Below are positions 8,406-16,448 of a DNA stretch of 64,000 bases, piece after piece. The stretch's first letter is position 1. The number at the start of each line of letters is the position of its first letter. The stretch covers positions 1,426,001 through 1,490,000 of the forward strand of contig JAPLFF010000007.1 of NCBI GenBank assembly GCA_026390775.1, read 5' to 3'. Made by a program: the position numbers and the translations under genes. Source of the DNA: Ignavibacteriales bacterium (GTDB lineage: Bacteria > Bacteroidota > Ignavibacteria > Ignavibacteriales > Melioribacteraceae). Below the pieces are notes generated by a model. That model was not told the origin of the DNA and made no database searches. It was given only the letters and a program-made list of their open reading frames with translations.

Positions 8406-9194
8406 TTATTTAGGTTCGATTTCTCTATCGCTTCTTCTCCATGGGATACAAAATCTTTCTACGCTTGACATTAAGCCGTTTAAACAAAAGCCAATAATTC
8501 CGATCGTAACCATACCCGCTAATACATTTTCCATTTGAAGCTGTGCTCGACTTAATTGAATCATATATCCGAGACCCGATTGTGACCCGACAAGTTCGGC
8601 AGTAATAACACATATCCAACCGACACCCATTCCAATTTTTAAACCCGTAAATATTGATGGAAGTGCGGCTGGAATGATTACATCTTTAAAAAGAAGATTA
8701 CCCTTCACTCCAAGCGTATATGCTGCATTTAGGTAAGACTTTTCAATTGATCTAACACCAAAGAATGAATTTGTAACAATAGGAAAGAATGATCCAAGAA
8801 ACACTATAAAATATGCCGGTGGATCACCAAAACCAAACCACAACAAAGAAATTGGTATCCATGCTATTGCTGGAATAGGTCTGAGTATTTCGATAACTGG
8901 TCTAACAATAGTTGTGAGTTTCCTGGAAATGCTCATTGTTACTCCAAGAGATATTCCAACCAATGTGGCAATGGAGAAACCAACAAATACTCTTTTCAGG
9001 CTTGCGAGTGCGTCATTAAATAATACACCCTGATTAGCGAGATTGAATAGCGCTGTAAATATTTTCGTAGGCGGGGGAATGACTAATGCTTCAAAGGAAA
9101 ACAAATATGTACTTAATTCCCAAACAGTAAAAAATAAAAATAGAACGAAAAAGTTTTTAATTAATGTATTCAGAAAACGAATATTAATTTTCAT
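8406..9194 (-). CDS. ABC transporter permease, SsuC/TauC-like
   Basis: 262 residues with about six hydrophobic segments. The first membrane helix starts near residue 12. The cytoplasmic EAA loop, which contacts the ATPase, is recognisable around AAYTLGVKGNLLFKDVIIPAALPSIFTGLKIG. This is the usual BPD_transp_1 arrangement of sulfonate/nitrate importers. It is the first gene of a four-gene minus-strand operon (permease, ATPase, binding lipoprotein, double binding protein) with gaps of only 17-18 bases. Confidence 0.9.
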   Translation of the reverse strand: MKINIRFLNTLIKNFFVLFLFFTVWELSTYLFSFEALVIPPPTKIFTALFNLANQGVLFNDALASLKRVFVGFSIATLVGISLGVTMSISRKLTTIVRPVIEILRPIPAIAWIPISLLWFGFGDPPAYFIVFLGSFFPIVTNSFFGVRSIEKSYLNAAYTLGVKGNLLFKDVIIPAALPSIFTGLKIGMGVGWICVITAELVGSQSGLGYMIQLSRAQLQMENVLAGMVTIGIIGFCLNGLMSSVERFCIPWRRSDREIEPK

Positions 9195-9608
9195 GGTTCT
9201 CTTACTTGGTAAAGAAGTGGCAACACGTTATTTTTCAGTTACATATAAGTCAGAACAAATATGTTAATTAACACTTTATTAATATAATAATAGTTTCGAA
9301 AACTAGCTTGTCAGTTCCGTTATAGAAAGGGTGTGATAACTGATGGTTTTTTTGAGGAGAACCTGCCCGATGAAATCCAGCAAAGCTAGAGGACACAGCC
9401 AATTCATCTTAATAAAAACCTTCTGTATCTTCAAAAAAAAATAACTTGAAGGAAACGGCGAGTTTGCTTTGAGTGCTTTGCACACTATAGACACAGTTTT
9501 CTAAGAACCTAGTCAAATTGATTTTTATCTGGGGGTGAGTCCAAATAAGTTTACAATGTGTCGAAATATATATTCGAATAGTGTCCGTATCTTCAAGATC
9601 TTACATAT

Positions 9609-9625
9609 TTGTCCAACTTGGACAA
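9609..9625. promoter_or_regulatory. 17-bp perfect palindrome, possible operator
   Basis: TTGTCCAA and TTGGACAA flank a single central C. Dyads of this size usually bind a helix-turn-helix dimer. The nearest genes are the importer permease (its start is 415 bases away) and the 3' end of the primase gene, so the regulated gene is unclear. Confidence 0.3.
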
Positions 9626-9686
9626 CTTCATTTACACTTCGCATTATGGATCGAAAAAATTTGCGTCCATCTCGTCCTTTAAAATT

Positions 9687-9711
9687 CCCTCTCCTTTTTT
9701 TAAGGAGAGGG
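9687..9711. repeat. Palindromic repeat CCCTCTCC..GGAGAGGG
   Basis: 8-bp perfect arms (9687-9694 and 9704-9711) extended by TT/AA, followed by GGTAGGGCTTGCCC. The C-terminal codons of the primase-helicase gene end about 20 bases further on, suggesting that the repeat landed at the 3' edge of that gene. It may also act as a transcription terminator. Confidence 0.6.
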
Positions 9712-9730
9712 GTAGGGCTTGCCCGGCATA

Positions 9731-12013
9731 TTATGGACGGGGTGAAGTCGATAACTTGATATACCTTTCAATCCCGGATTTTCTCTCAGTTACCTTAATA
9801 CCCTTAATCTTTGCGGCTTCTTTTAGCCACCGGGTAAACCTTACCAACTGCATTTCAGAATATTCTTCATACTCATTTTTGAAACTCTCAAAGAGTTCTT
9901 TCTTCTGGAATTCTTTCCCAAGTTCCAATGCTTCAAAATATTCTGCAAATTCCTCACTCGTAGAATCAATCAGTTTTTTCTTTTCAAGATTAATGTGTGA
10001 GCACTGAATCAATCCTTTACACAAATACAGCTGAAGGCAACCAATCATATAATTGAGAAAGTAATTCCATTCCTCATTACTCCATTCATCATAAAATCTG
10101 TGTCCAAATTCATCAATCGGTCTATGTGCTTTGTTGTAGTGATCCGAAAACTCAATTATGAACTGCCTGTCTAACGTTGAATCATCAGATCCTTCAATAG
10201 TGTAATTTGTCGAAATGATAATCTTAGGCGATTGATGAAATGGAATGATTATTTCATTCTGGTTTTTCTTCTCGACAGTTATATCATCCGTGATGATGGA
10301 GAACAGTTTATCAAAGTTGAATTTCTTGGTTACATCATTAAATTCAATAATCGCAGTATCAAGTGTGACAGATTGAAAACTAAAGCTTTTCGAGAAATTA
10401 AAATTCCTTCCATCCAAACGAATAGTTTTCCGCAGCTTTCCAATTGCTTGTGCAACTAATCCTTTGCCGCTTCTTCCATAAGCGCCGTCACTTAACTTTT
10501 CATCAAGAAAGATCACGGCTTTTGCATTCGTTGAATCTTTGTAATTATGAAGTAGATAACCTATTGCACTCCGCAGTGATAAAATCCTATGTTCTTCATT
10601 CTTGCAGATGCTGCAAACAAATTTTTCGAATTCGGACTCTCGTTTATCTAGAATCAGCCGTTTATTTATCACTTGTCTATCCCAAATAAAACCTTCCAGC
10701 TCTTCATATCGCTTCAAGAAAATTTTATCTGCTGTTATCTCAACAAAACAATTCGAGAAAAAGAGAAATCCTTTCTCTTTGGTATCACGCAAAAAATCTA
10801 ATGCTCTTGTTTCCAAGAATTCAAGAAATGTCTGAACAAAATGTTGAGGAGCTCCCTTGATAACAGCATCAATAACTTTTATTCGTGGAGTTTCATGAAA
10901 ATGCTCTTCATCTAATCGCTTCAGATAGTCAATCACAAAATCCTTGATGTTGAATATCTCTACTTCGCGAACGATGTTCTTGCTTACCTTCAGCAGAATA
11001 TAACCACGTTCCAGCTGCAGCTTGCAGAAACCATTTTCTTCAAGAAATCTTTTGAAGTTCTGTTTTGAAATCTTAGTCTTGTCATTCTCGATATACCAGA
11101 ACTTCACAAACGGTTTCTGCCAGCCAAACTTTTCTGCAATGTGGTAAACCGTTCCAAGTGTGATTTTCCCATCATAATCTTTCTGTAGTGAATCGAATTT
11201 TTTATTTATCTCAAATTCTGAATCATGATAATGCTGGTTTCCCAAACTCATTTTCAAAAAATATTTTCTTCCTTCTTCACCAATTGTTACCAAACCGAAT
11301 CCGATCCGATACCATTCCTCATAACAATTAACCGGCAGATTGTTTTCCAAAAATTCAATCGCACTTTCTAATTTCTCTTTGTCAAAACTTGCCGGTTCAA
11401 ATGTTCGTTTACCAATTTCAAGAATTTCTTTTTCTTTCTGTAAATCACAAAACTCTTCCAAACATTCCAACAGCACATCAGCATCAATTTCTTTCGGTGG
11501 TTCTTTGGGTTCATCATACAGAAAAGAATATCTGTTTCCGCTATCATGGTTAGAACAGGGAAGCACTGTCTGCGATTGACCCCACCTCAATTCAATATGA
11601 TCACATAATCCATCATCTTTCAAATACAATCTGTAAACACTTTTAGGACCATTCAATCTCTCCTTCATCTTTTCACTCTCACGTACCTTAATCCAAATAT
11701 GATAACCAACGCCGCTTCCGCTTTTTACAGTCCATAAATATTTTTCACCAAGTCCTAATCGTTTACATATCATCTCAATGATTTCAAAGTTTGTCACTTT
11801 ATCGAAATCAATATTTCGTAAATCATTTATTCCGCATATTCCACCGATTCCGGTTACGCCTGCATTCCAGCCAAACTCGACTACATCTTTTTCAGTTTGT
11901 TCAATCAACTGCCAATTTTCCCAAGCAATAGTTGGCCGTTTACCTTGGATAGGCAGAACATTAAATCCGAAAACATTTTTATAAATCTTTGCCATTTCAA
12001 GAAATTGTATCAT
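9731..12013 (-). CDS. Mobile-element primase-helicase (prim-pol + PriCT-2 + SF3-type helicase)
   Basis: 760 residues. The N-terminal ~190 residues resemble the bifunctional primase/polymerase domain (FNVLPIQGKRPTIAWENW, the acidic NIDFD pair, SGSGVGYHIWIK). A PriCT-2-like helical linker follows around AIEFLENNLPVNCYEEWYRIGF. The C-terminal third is an SF3/DUF5906-like helicase with Walker A in DGAYGRSGKG at about 509-518, an acidic Walker B region (IIEFNDV) and sensor-1 asparagine in ISTNY near 601-604. Such proteins initiate replication of plasmids, satellites and integrative elements. Its start overlaps the integrase stop by 4 bases (ATGA), so both are co-translated. The last residues STSPRP run into a palindromic repeat. 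Confidence 0.85.
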   Translation of the reverse strand: MIQFLEMAKIYKNVFGFNVLPIQGKRPTIAWENWQLIEQTEKDVVEFGWNAGVTGIGGICGINDLRNIDFDKVTNFEIIEMICKRLGLGEKYLWTVKSGSGVGYHIWIKVRESEKMKERLNGPKSVYRLYLKDDGLCDHIELRWGQSQTVLPCSNHDSGNRYSFLYDEPKEPPKEIDADVLLECLEEFCDLQKEKEILEIGKRTFEPASFDKEKLESAIEFLENNLPVNCYEEWYRIGFGLVTIGEEGRKYFLKMSLGNQHYHDSEFEINKKFDSLQKDYDGKITLGTVYHIAEKFGWQKPFVKFWYIENDKTKISKQNFKRFLEENGFCKLQLERGYILLKVSKNIVREVEIFNIKDFVIDYLKRLDEEHFHETPRIKVIDAVIKGAPQHFVQTFLEFLETRALDFLRDTKEKGFLFFSNCFVEITADKIFLKRYEELEGFIWDRQVINKRLILDKRESEFEKFVCSICKNEEHRILSLRSAIGYLLHNYKDSTNAKAVIFLDEKLSDGAYGRSGKGLVAQAIGKLRKTIRLDGRNFNFSKSFSFQSVTLDTAIIEFNDVTKKFNFDKLFSIITDDITVEKKNQNEIIIPFHQSPKIIISTNYTIEGSDDSTLDRQFIIEFSDHYNKAHRPIDEFGHRFYDEWSNEEWNYFLNYMIGCLQLYLCKGLIQCSHINLEKKKLIDSTSEEFAEYFEALELGKEFQKKELFESFKNEYEEYSEMQLVRFTRWLKEAAKIKGIKVTERKSGIERYIKLSTSPRP

Positions 12014-13104
12014 CTTTTTTCTCCGGAATTAATTCTAAATATTTTCACTTCATTTTTGATAGTATTGTTTTGTTCTTTTACTTCGTCCTTCGGAATTCGT
12101 CCATCTAACTTCCCAATCGCTTCCCTCAACGAATCCATATTCAAATGGGAATAAATTTCTGTAGTTGAAATTGAAGCATGACCAAGAAGCTCTTTAATTG
12201 TGTAAAGTGGAACACCCTTCTGTACAAGACTAGAAGCAAACGAATGTCTTAACGAATGGAAGTGAATTGATTTTTCTATTCCTGCATTTCTGCAAGCTTT
12301 TTTGAACCTTCGGGAAAAATAATCTCCGGTAAATTTCTCGCCATCACTTTTACAAAACACATAATCAAAAAGCTTCTCCCCCTTGATAAGGGGGAGAATA
12401 CAAGAGGGGGTCTCTTTCACCTTTGACTTTTCACGTCTCACGAGAATTTCAAACGCCTCTTCACTCATCGGAATAAATCTTTGTGTTCTTCCTTTCGTTG
12501 TAAAATTCTCATCACCAACTGTAATAACTCGATTCTGCAAATCAACATTTTTCCATCTTAGATTAACAATTTCATCTAAACGCATTCCTGTATAAAACGC
12601 TATCATTACAAAATCTTTTACTGTTTCGCTTTTTATCTGATCACTGATAACCGACAACTGATCACTATTAATAAACACCGGTGCAATCTTCTGTCTCTTT
12701 GGTAATTTTACTTTAATAAAAAAGTTTTCAGAAACATATCCCCATTCTCTCGCTTTATTGAATGCTGCTTTAAGATTGCGATAATAAACAACATACCCTT
12801 TCTTTACCTTTTGCTGTAGGTAAATAATAAAGTTTTCAACGTCTTTTAACTCAATTGAATCAATTGGTTTTTGTAATCCTGGTTTACCTTCTTTAATTGA
12901 GAAATATTCAATCAAATAGTTTAGCGCAATTTTTACACTCCGCAGATAAGAAGCTGATTTATTATGTTGAATAAGATTTATATACTCTTCAGTAAACACC
13001 CTCAGCGTTACAACTTCCTTTTGTCTACTACCTGGAATGATTGAAAGCAACAATTTTAGTCTTTCTATATCATCAGCAGAAATATTTTTTAATATCTCAT
13101 CCAT
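12010..13104 (-). CDS. Tyrosine-type integrase of the mobile element
   Basis: 364 residues: an N-terminal SAM-like core-binding domain (about 35-130) and a catalytic domain with R175 (TGMRLDEI), K204, H283-x-x-R286 (HSLRH), H309 (LLGHAS) and nucleophile Y318 (TTEIYSH). All catalytic residues are present, so it is probably active. Two segments look inserted relative to ordinary integrases: DQLSVISDQ at about 148-156 and roughly 223-243, the latter encoded by a short degenerate repeat plus a perfect 11-bp-arm palindrome (12374-12398). It overlaps the primase-helicase gene and lies 45 bases downstream of the excisionase-like gene. Confidence 0.93.
   Translation of the reverse strand: MDEILKNISADDIERLKLLLSIIPGSRQKEVVTLRVFTEEYINLIQHNKSASYLRSVKIALNYLIEYFSIKEGKPGLQKPIDSIELKDVENFIIYLQQKVKKGYVVYYRNLKAAFNKAREWGYVSENFFIKVKLPKRQKIAPVFINSDQLSVISDQIKSETVKDFVMIAFYTGMRLDEIVNLRWKNVDLQNRVITVGDENFTTKGRTQRFIPMSEEAFEILVRREKSKVKETPSCILPLIKGEKLFDYVFCKSDGEKFTGDYFSRRFKKACRNAGIEKSIHFHSLRHSFASSLVQKGVPLYTIKELLGHASISTTEIYSHLNMDSLREAIGKLDGRIPKDEVKEQNNTIKNEVKIFRINSGEKR
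12374..12398. repeat. Perfect palindromic repeat inside the integrase gene
   Basis: Arms TTCTCCCCCTT and AAGGGGGAGAA with a 3-base loop. It is translated in frame on the minus strand as part of LPLIKGEK, in a surface loop region just before the YVFCKSDGEKF segment. The same family of C-run/G-run palindromes occurs at 44227-44250. Confidence 0.75.
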
Positions 13105-13149
13105 TATTAACTCCGCTTCTTCTAACAGCTAATAGCTAATTGCTTACCG

Positions 13150-13542
13150 CTATCTTTTCTTCTTTCTTGGAAACTCAACAACAACTTCATCTTTCAATTC
13201 CATCTCAATCTGATTAGAATCCTTTATAAGAGTTTCCTCTTTTTTTGTATCATTGGTTTCATTCTGTCTACTGATTTCTGAATTCTGATTTCTGCTCTTA
13301 AACACCCATTCATCTAGTTCAGCTTTCGAAAAGAAAATCATTTTGCCTGTTGGTTTGTAATGCGGTATTACTTTTCGGTAGGTTAATTTGTAAAGATAAC
13401 TTGGCGCGTAACCGAGATAAGCGCACGCCTCTTTGAAAGTCAGCGGCTTATCATTTTTCTTCTTGAGTAAATCTTCAAGTGTGTTGAGTTTCTGAAGGAT
13501 TTCTTTTTGTTCGGTATCTACTGGGGGAATTTCCTTTTTCAT
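13150..13542 (-). CDS. Excisionase/AlpA-like helix-turn-helix protein
   Basis: 130 residues. The centre (about 36-85) is a MerR/Xis-type winged helix: LTFKEACAYLGYAPSYLYKL, then a wing with GKMIFF and KAELDEWV. Proteins like this bind att sites as excisionases or control integrase genes. The C-terminal third is charged and contains NQNSEISRQNE, encoded by a degenerate CAGAAATCAGAATTCAG-type repeat, followed by a basic tail EFPRKKKR. It is the first gene of the minus-strand element operon (Xis-like, integrase, primase-helicase). Confidence 0.8.
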   Translation of the reverse strand: MKKEIPPVDTEQKEILQKLNTLEDLLKKKNDKPLTFKEACAYLGYAPSYLYKLTYRKVIPHYKPTGKMIFFSKAELDEWVFKSRNQNSEISRQNETNDTKKEETLIKDSNQIEMELKDEVVVEFPRKKKR

Positions 13543-13644
13543 TTCATACCTCTTGTTGATGATTGATTGTCCTACAAGAGCAAATATGAAAATGAAAAAC
13601 CAGAAAAAGAATTTATCGCACTTTATGCGACTTTATCCCAAATC

Positions 13645-13729
13645 GATAAAATATGATAAAATTTCCATGTCCTATTTTCAAAACTTTATGGCATTTTACC
13701 ATAGCTAGATAAAGTATGATAAAGTTTCC
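13645..13729. repeat. Iteron-like direct repeats near the element operon
   Basis: Two 22-bp units, 13645-13666 and 13708-13729, are identical except for two A/G changes; each contains two GATAAA boxes. Further ACTTTAT/TTTATC boxes lie between and before them (13619-13636, 13683-13700). The second unit overlaps the end of the neighbouring gene. Clustered A+T-rich repeats beside a replication primase are typical of origins or of excisionase binding sites, but which of the two cannot be told here. Confidence 0.5.
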
Positions 13730-14586
13730 GTTATTCCCTCAAACATGGAATCGTTCAAAAAAGGAAGGGTACAAAATAAAATTATGATTGATATGCTAAT
13801 TGAATCAAGAATTCTTCCGATCAAATTTCCTGTCTGAGTATAATTCTTCGTATAGTTTTTTTTCTGTGCTAAGTCTTTGAATGGTTTTCCTTTCTTATTT
13901 AAGAAGTGCTTTGCAAAAATCTTAAACTTATTCTCATCATCAATTACACCTCTCTTTGCCAATTCATCAACAAAGATTGAAAATTTGTTATCACTGTCGT
14001 GCCACAGAAATTTTTTGAAATAATTGAATCCTCTGCAGAATGGGTTTTGTTTATCGTCGGAAAAATGAATAAGAATTTCTTCCTTCGAATACTTTGGCAG
14101 AATCTCATTCTTATTAAGACTGTCGAACATTTCTAACAGCTTATCTTTTCCACTATACCAAATTATACGTTCAATCGAACCGGAGTCATTCACAATAGCG
14201 TTTTCGGTTTTGGAATAGTCTGTCCAAGTAGCTCTCATCTCAAGTTTTGTCTTGTAATGCTCACGTAGAAATTCAGCTCTTTCTAAAAATTCATTGTATT
14301 CTTCACAAACTGTCTTTCCGCATATTTGTATTGCTTCCATTTTGACGGCTTGTTTAATCTTTTCATTGCAATTCACTAAATCAATTAATGAATTTTCTTG
14401 ATTGGTAGTTTTCAGAGATATCTTTATTTCGTTTGGCTCAATATTTCTTACACCATTGCGTACATCAAGGATTGCATCTTTACATCTTAAGATTTCATCT
14501 GCGATGAATTCAATTTTCTCAACATCAAGTTCAATTTCCTCTAATTGTTTTTTGAGAACGGTAAACGAAAATCTTTCAATGCGCAT
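13705..14586 (-). CDS. Hypothetical protein, RteC-like C-terminal pattern
   Basis: 293 residues, no confident family. The middle contains IIWYSGKDKLLEMFDSL and, further on, FAKHFLNKKGKPFKDLAQKK, which faintly recalls the C-terminus of RteC-type regulators from Bacteroidota conjugative elements (tryptophan-containing strand, D/K-L helix, then an arginine/lysine-rich end). The last ~30 residues are hydrophobic (SISISIIILFCTLPF) and may anchor the protein in a membrane. Transcribed in the same direction as the Xis-like gene, with the iteron-like repeats between them. Function unknown. Confidence 0.55.
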   Translation of the reverse strand: MRIERFSFTVLKKQLEEIELDVEKIEFIADEILRCKDAILDVRNGVRNIEPNEIKISLKTTNQENSLIDLVNCNEKIKQAVKMEAIQICGKTVCEEYNEFLERAEFLREHYKTKLEMRATWTDYSKTENAIVNDSGSIERIIWYSGKDKLLEMFDSLNKNEILPKYSKEEILIHFSDDKQNPFCRGFNYFKKFLWHDSDNKFSIFVDELAKRGVIDDENKFKIFAKHFLNKKGKPFKDLAQKKNYTKNYTQTGNLIGRILDSISISIIILFCTLPFLNDSMFEGITETLSYFI

Positions 14587-15137
14587 ATTCCACCCCAGTT
14601 AATAGAGAGATAATTAATTAATACACACAATTTTTTACGCCGGCGGCCCTTAAGATTTGAATCCCGACTATGTCATGGGATTTAAGCGGTTGAAAGGTTC
14701 GTTAAGAATGATTCCTTAAATGAGAAATAAACTGTATCTGAAATTATCAAATCTCCTCTTTTATAATAAGAATATTTTGTCAAAGATTCACTACTATATT
14801 TGCCGGGCAATCAAAAAAAGAAATTGTGCTCTTCATTTCCAACCAGTTGCTAATGCAAAAAGTCTATTACTGTGTTCAATTCTTTGTCCCAATATTTACA
14901 GATTTTCGCCATATTTATCTTTATTTTATAATAACACTTCATTTCAAATTGAGGGATTGTTGATACCATACCACGTAAAATATTACATTAACAAATTAAC
15001 TAAAAACAGCCCTTGGGATATTACACCACAATCAATTACCTGTTTGATGGTTGGTCAAAATTATAAAAAAAATACTGTTGAATATAATAAACTAAGATTG
15101 CATCAGAGAATTGAAACAAAGAACTATTTACAATTAG
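14587..15137. other. Intergenic stretch between the mobile element core and the DUF3800 gene
   Basis: A plus-strand open frame (14720-15148) is present, but its composition is erratic, it has no ribosome site and it overlaps the DUF3800 start, so I do not call it. A small dyad AATCCC..GGGATT lies at about 14660-14682. A 19-base motif TTAATACACACAATTTTTT (14618-14636) recurs with two changes at 16317-16335. Confidence 0.45.
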
Positions 15138-15941
15138 ATGGCAGTTGATTTGACAAAAGAAAATTTCTTCATTGATGAGAGCGGCGATCCCAACTTCTAT
15201 GGCAACCGTCATAAGTTATTAGTCGGTACACCAGGTTATCAGCCGTTGCTGTTAATTGGTATGATTGTAGCCGAAGATAGAAAACATTTGCGAAATGCCG
15301 TCCTAGATATAAAGAGTCAAATTGAAAACGACCCTTTATATAAATCATTGCATTCTGTAAAACCCGGCTGGTATCTTCATGCAATCGAAGATCATCCTGA
15401 TATTAGAACAAAGTTCATCAATTCTCTAAGAGACTTGGAAGGATTCAAAACATTTATTGTTATCGGTAGGAAGGATGTAAATAGGTTTCATAAATTGCAT
15501 CATAATAAACCAACGGAATTTTATTACGATTTATTGTATCATCTGTTAAAAGACAGAATGAACAAAGAGGATTATATTTATCAATTATTCTTAGCTCAAC
15601 GCCAAAGGACAAAAATGGATAATTTTTCTTTTGCTGTTGCAAAAGCAATTGAAAGAGATAATTCCAAACGTAAAAAGCCAATTGTTGTAAATTATCAATG
15701 CGATATTGTTTTAAGCAGCCAATATCCGGAATTAAGTATTATTGACTATCTGTTATGGGCTTTACAACGTTATATTATTTTGAAAGAAGATCGTTTTTAC
15801 AATGCATTAATTAATAAGTATAATTTGATTATTGATTTGTATGATTCGGAAAACTACACTACTAAAAGAAAAGGAACCAGTAATTACTATCCGAAAAAAA
15901 ATCCTTTTGATTTGAAAAAGACATCTGATTTTGAGGTGTGA
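15138..15941 (+). CDS. DUF3800 domain protein
   Basis: 267 residues starting with the family signature FFIDESGD (residues 10-17). Further conserved acidic/polar positions include the HAIEDHPDIR stretch and SIIDYLLWALQRY near 205-217. DUF3800 proteins adopt an RNase H-like fold with a DES motif and are frequent in mobile and defence islands, but no activity has been established for most. It is a single gene on the plus strand, with no partner immediately adjacent apart from the 57-aa gene 150 bases downstream. Confidence 0.85.
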   Translation: MAVDLTKENFFIDESGDPNFYGNRHKLLVGTPGYQPLLLIGMIVAEDRKHLRNAVLDIKSQIENDPLYKSLHSVKPGWYLHAIEDHPDIRTKFINSLRDLEGFKTFIVIGRKDVNRFHKLHHNKPTEFYYDLLYHLLKDRMNKEDYIYQLFLAQRQRTKMDNFSFAVAKAIERDNSKRKKPIVVNYQCDIVLSSQYPELSIIDYLLWALQRYIILKEDRFYNALINKYNLIIDLYDSENYTTKRKGTSNYYPKKNPFDLKKTSDFEV

Positions 15942-16053
15942 TATAAAAAGAAAACTCCAAAAATTCTCTTAAACCCGTGTCCCGAAAGACAACCTCCGCC
16001 AAAGGGCGAGTTATGATTTTAAGACAACTTTTGAAGTTCCGCTGTAAATATAG

Positions 16054-16070
16054 TGTTTACAGTGTAAACA
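16054..16070. promoter_or_regulatory. Perfect 17-bp palindrome, operator-like
   Basis: TGTTTAC and GTAAACA (7-bp arms, AGT centre) end 20 bases before the ATG of the 57-aa gene at 16091. The spacing is right for a repressor site in the promoter or leader of that gene, as for small phage-type or toxin-antitoxin regulators. Confidence 0.5.
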
Positions 16071-16090
16071 ACAAATATAATTTTTAATAT

Positions 16091-16264
16091 ATGTCCTCAT
16101 CAAAAGACTTAGCATTTAAAGATTGGCAAAAAAAAATAAAAGATGAACTCGGAAAAACTGAGTGGATCACAGTTTATGCCCAAGACAATGAAATAAAGGA
16201 TGTTGATCAATTGTGGAAACATTTTGAAAGATATAAAAGCTGGGTTGATGAACTACTGAAATGA
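16091..16264 (+). CDS. Small hypothetical protein, 57 aa
   Basis: Fifty-seven codons from ATG 16091 to TGA 16262-16264. The protein is highly charged and helix-prone (KDWQKKIKDEL near the start, DQLWKHFERYKSWVDELL at the end), with three or four tryptophans, which argues against a random frame. No clear Shine-Dalgarno sequence is seen. The upstream palindrome suggests dedicated control. It could be a small antitoxin-like or regulatory protein; no family recognised. Confidence 0.5.
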   Translation: MSSSKDLAFKDWQKKIKDELGKTEWITVYAQDNEIKDVDQLWKHFERYKSWVDELLK

Positions 16265-16448
16265 CTTTCAAATATGATATACAGTTATATATTAGTTCAA
16301 TAATAATACATTTATATTAATACACTTAATTTTTTCTATCTTGACGAAAAGTCGATTACCATGTTTGCAGAATTTTAATACTATGGTGTGTATTACACTA
16401 TCTTTGCAAAATTCTCCCATCCATTTATATCACTTTAATTTCGTTTAA

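Larger units (their letters stand above)
9195..9730. other. Intergenic region upstream of the importer operon
   Basis: No gene is convincing here. The promoter of the importer operon must lie in its left part. Two dyads are visible at the right (TCGAA..TTCGA around 9561-9577 and a perfect 17-bp palindrome at 9609-9625), and a palindromic repeat at 9687-9711. I looked for a TPP-type riboswitch, because some importers of this family carry thiamine precursors, and did not see its conserved elements. Confidence 0.5.

Noticed and set aside
9303-9494. Minus-strand 63-codon frame
   Set aside because: No ribosome site and no resemblance to any family; lies in the regulatory gap.
9195-9730. Riboswitch or thiamine/cobalamin control element before the importer operon
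   Set aside because: Checked for TPP and related conserved cores on both strands; none seen.
1-9730. Duplicate of the tRNA-Thr 3' end as left attachment site
   Set aside because: Read through for the motif GGACTCGAACC and its complement; no second copy found, so no att site is claimed.
14720-15148. Plus-strand 142-codon open frame upstream of the DUF3800 gene
   Set aside because: No ribosome site, irregular composition (many Ile/Tyr/Asn/Lys), no family resemblance, and it overlaps the well-supported DUF3800 start.
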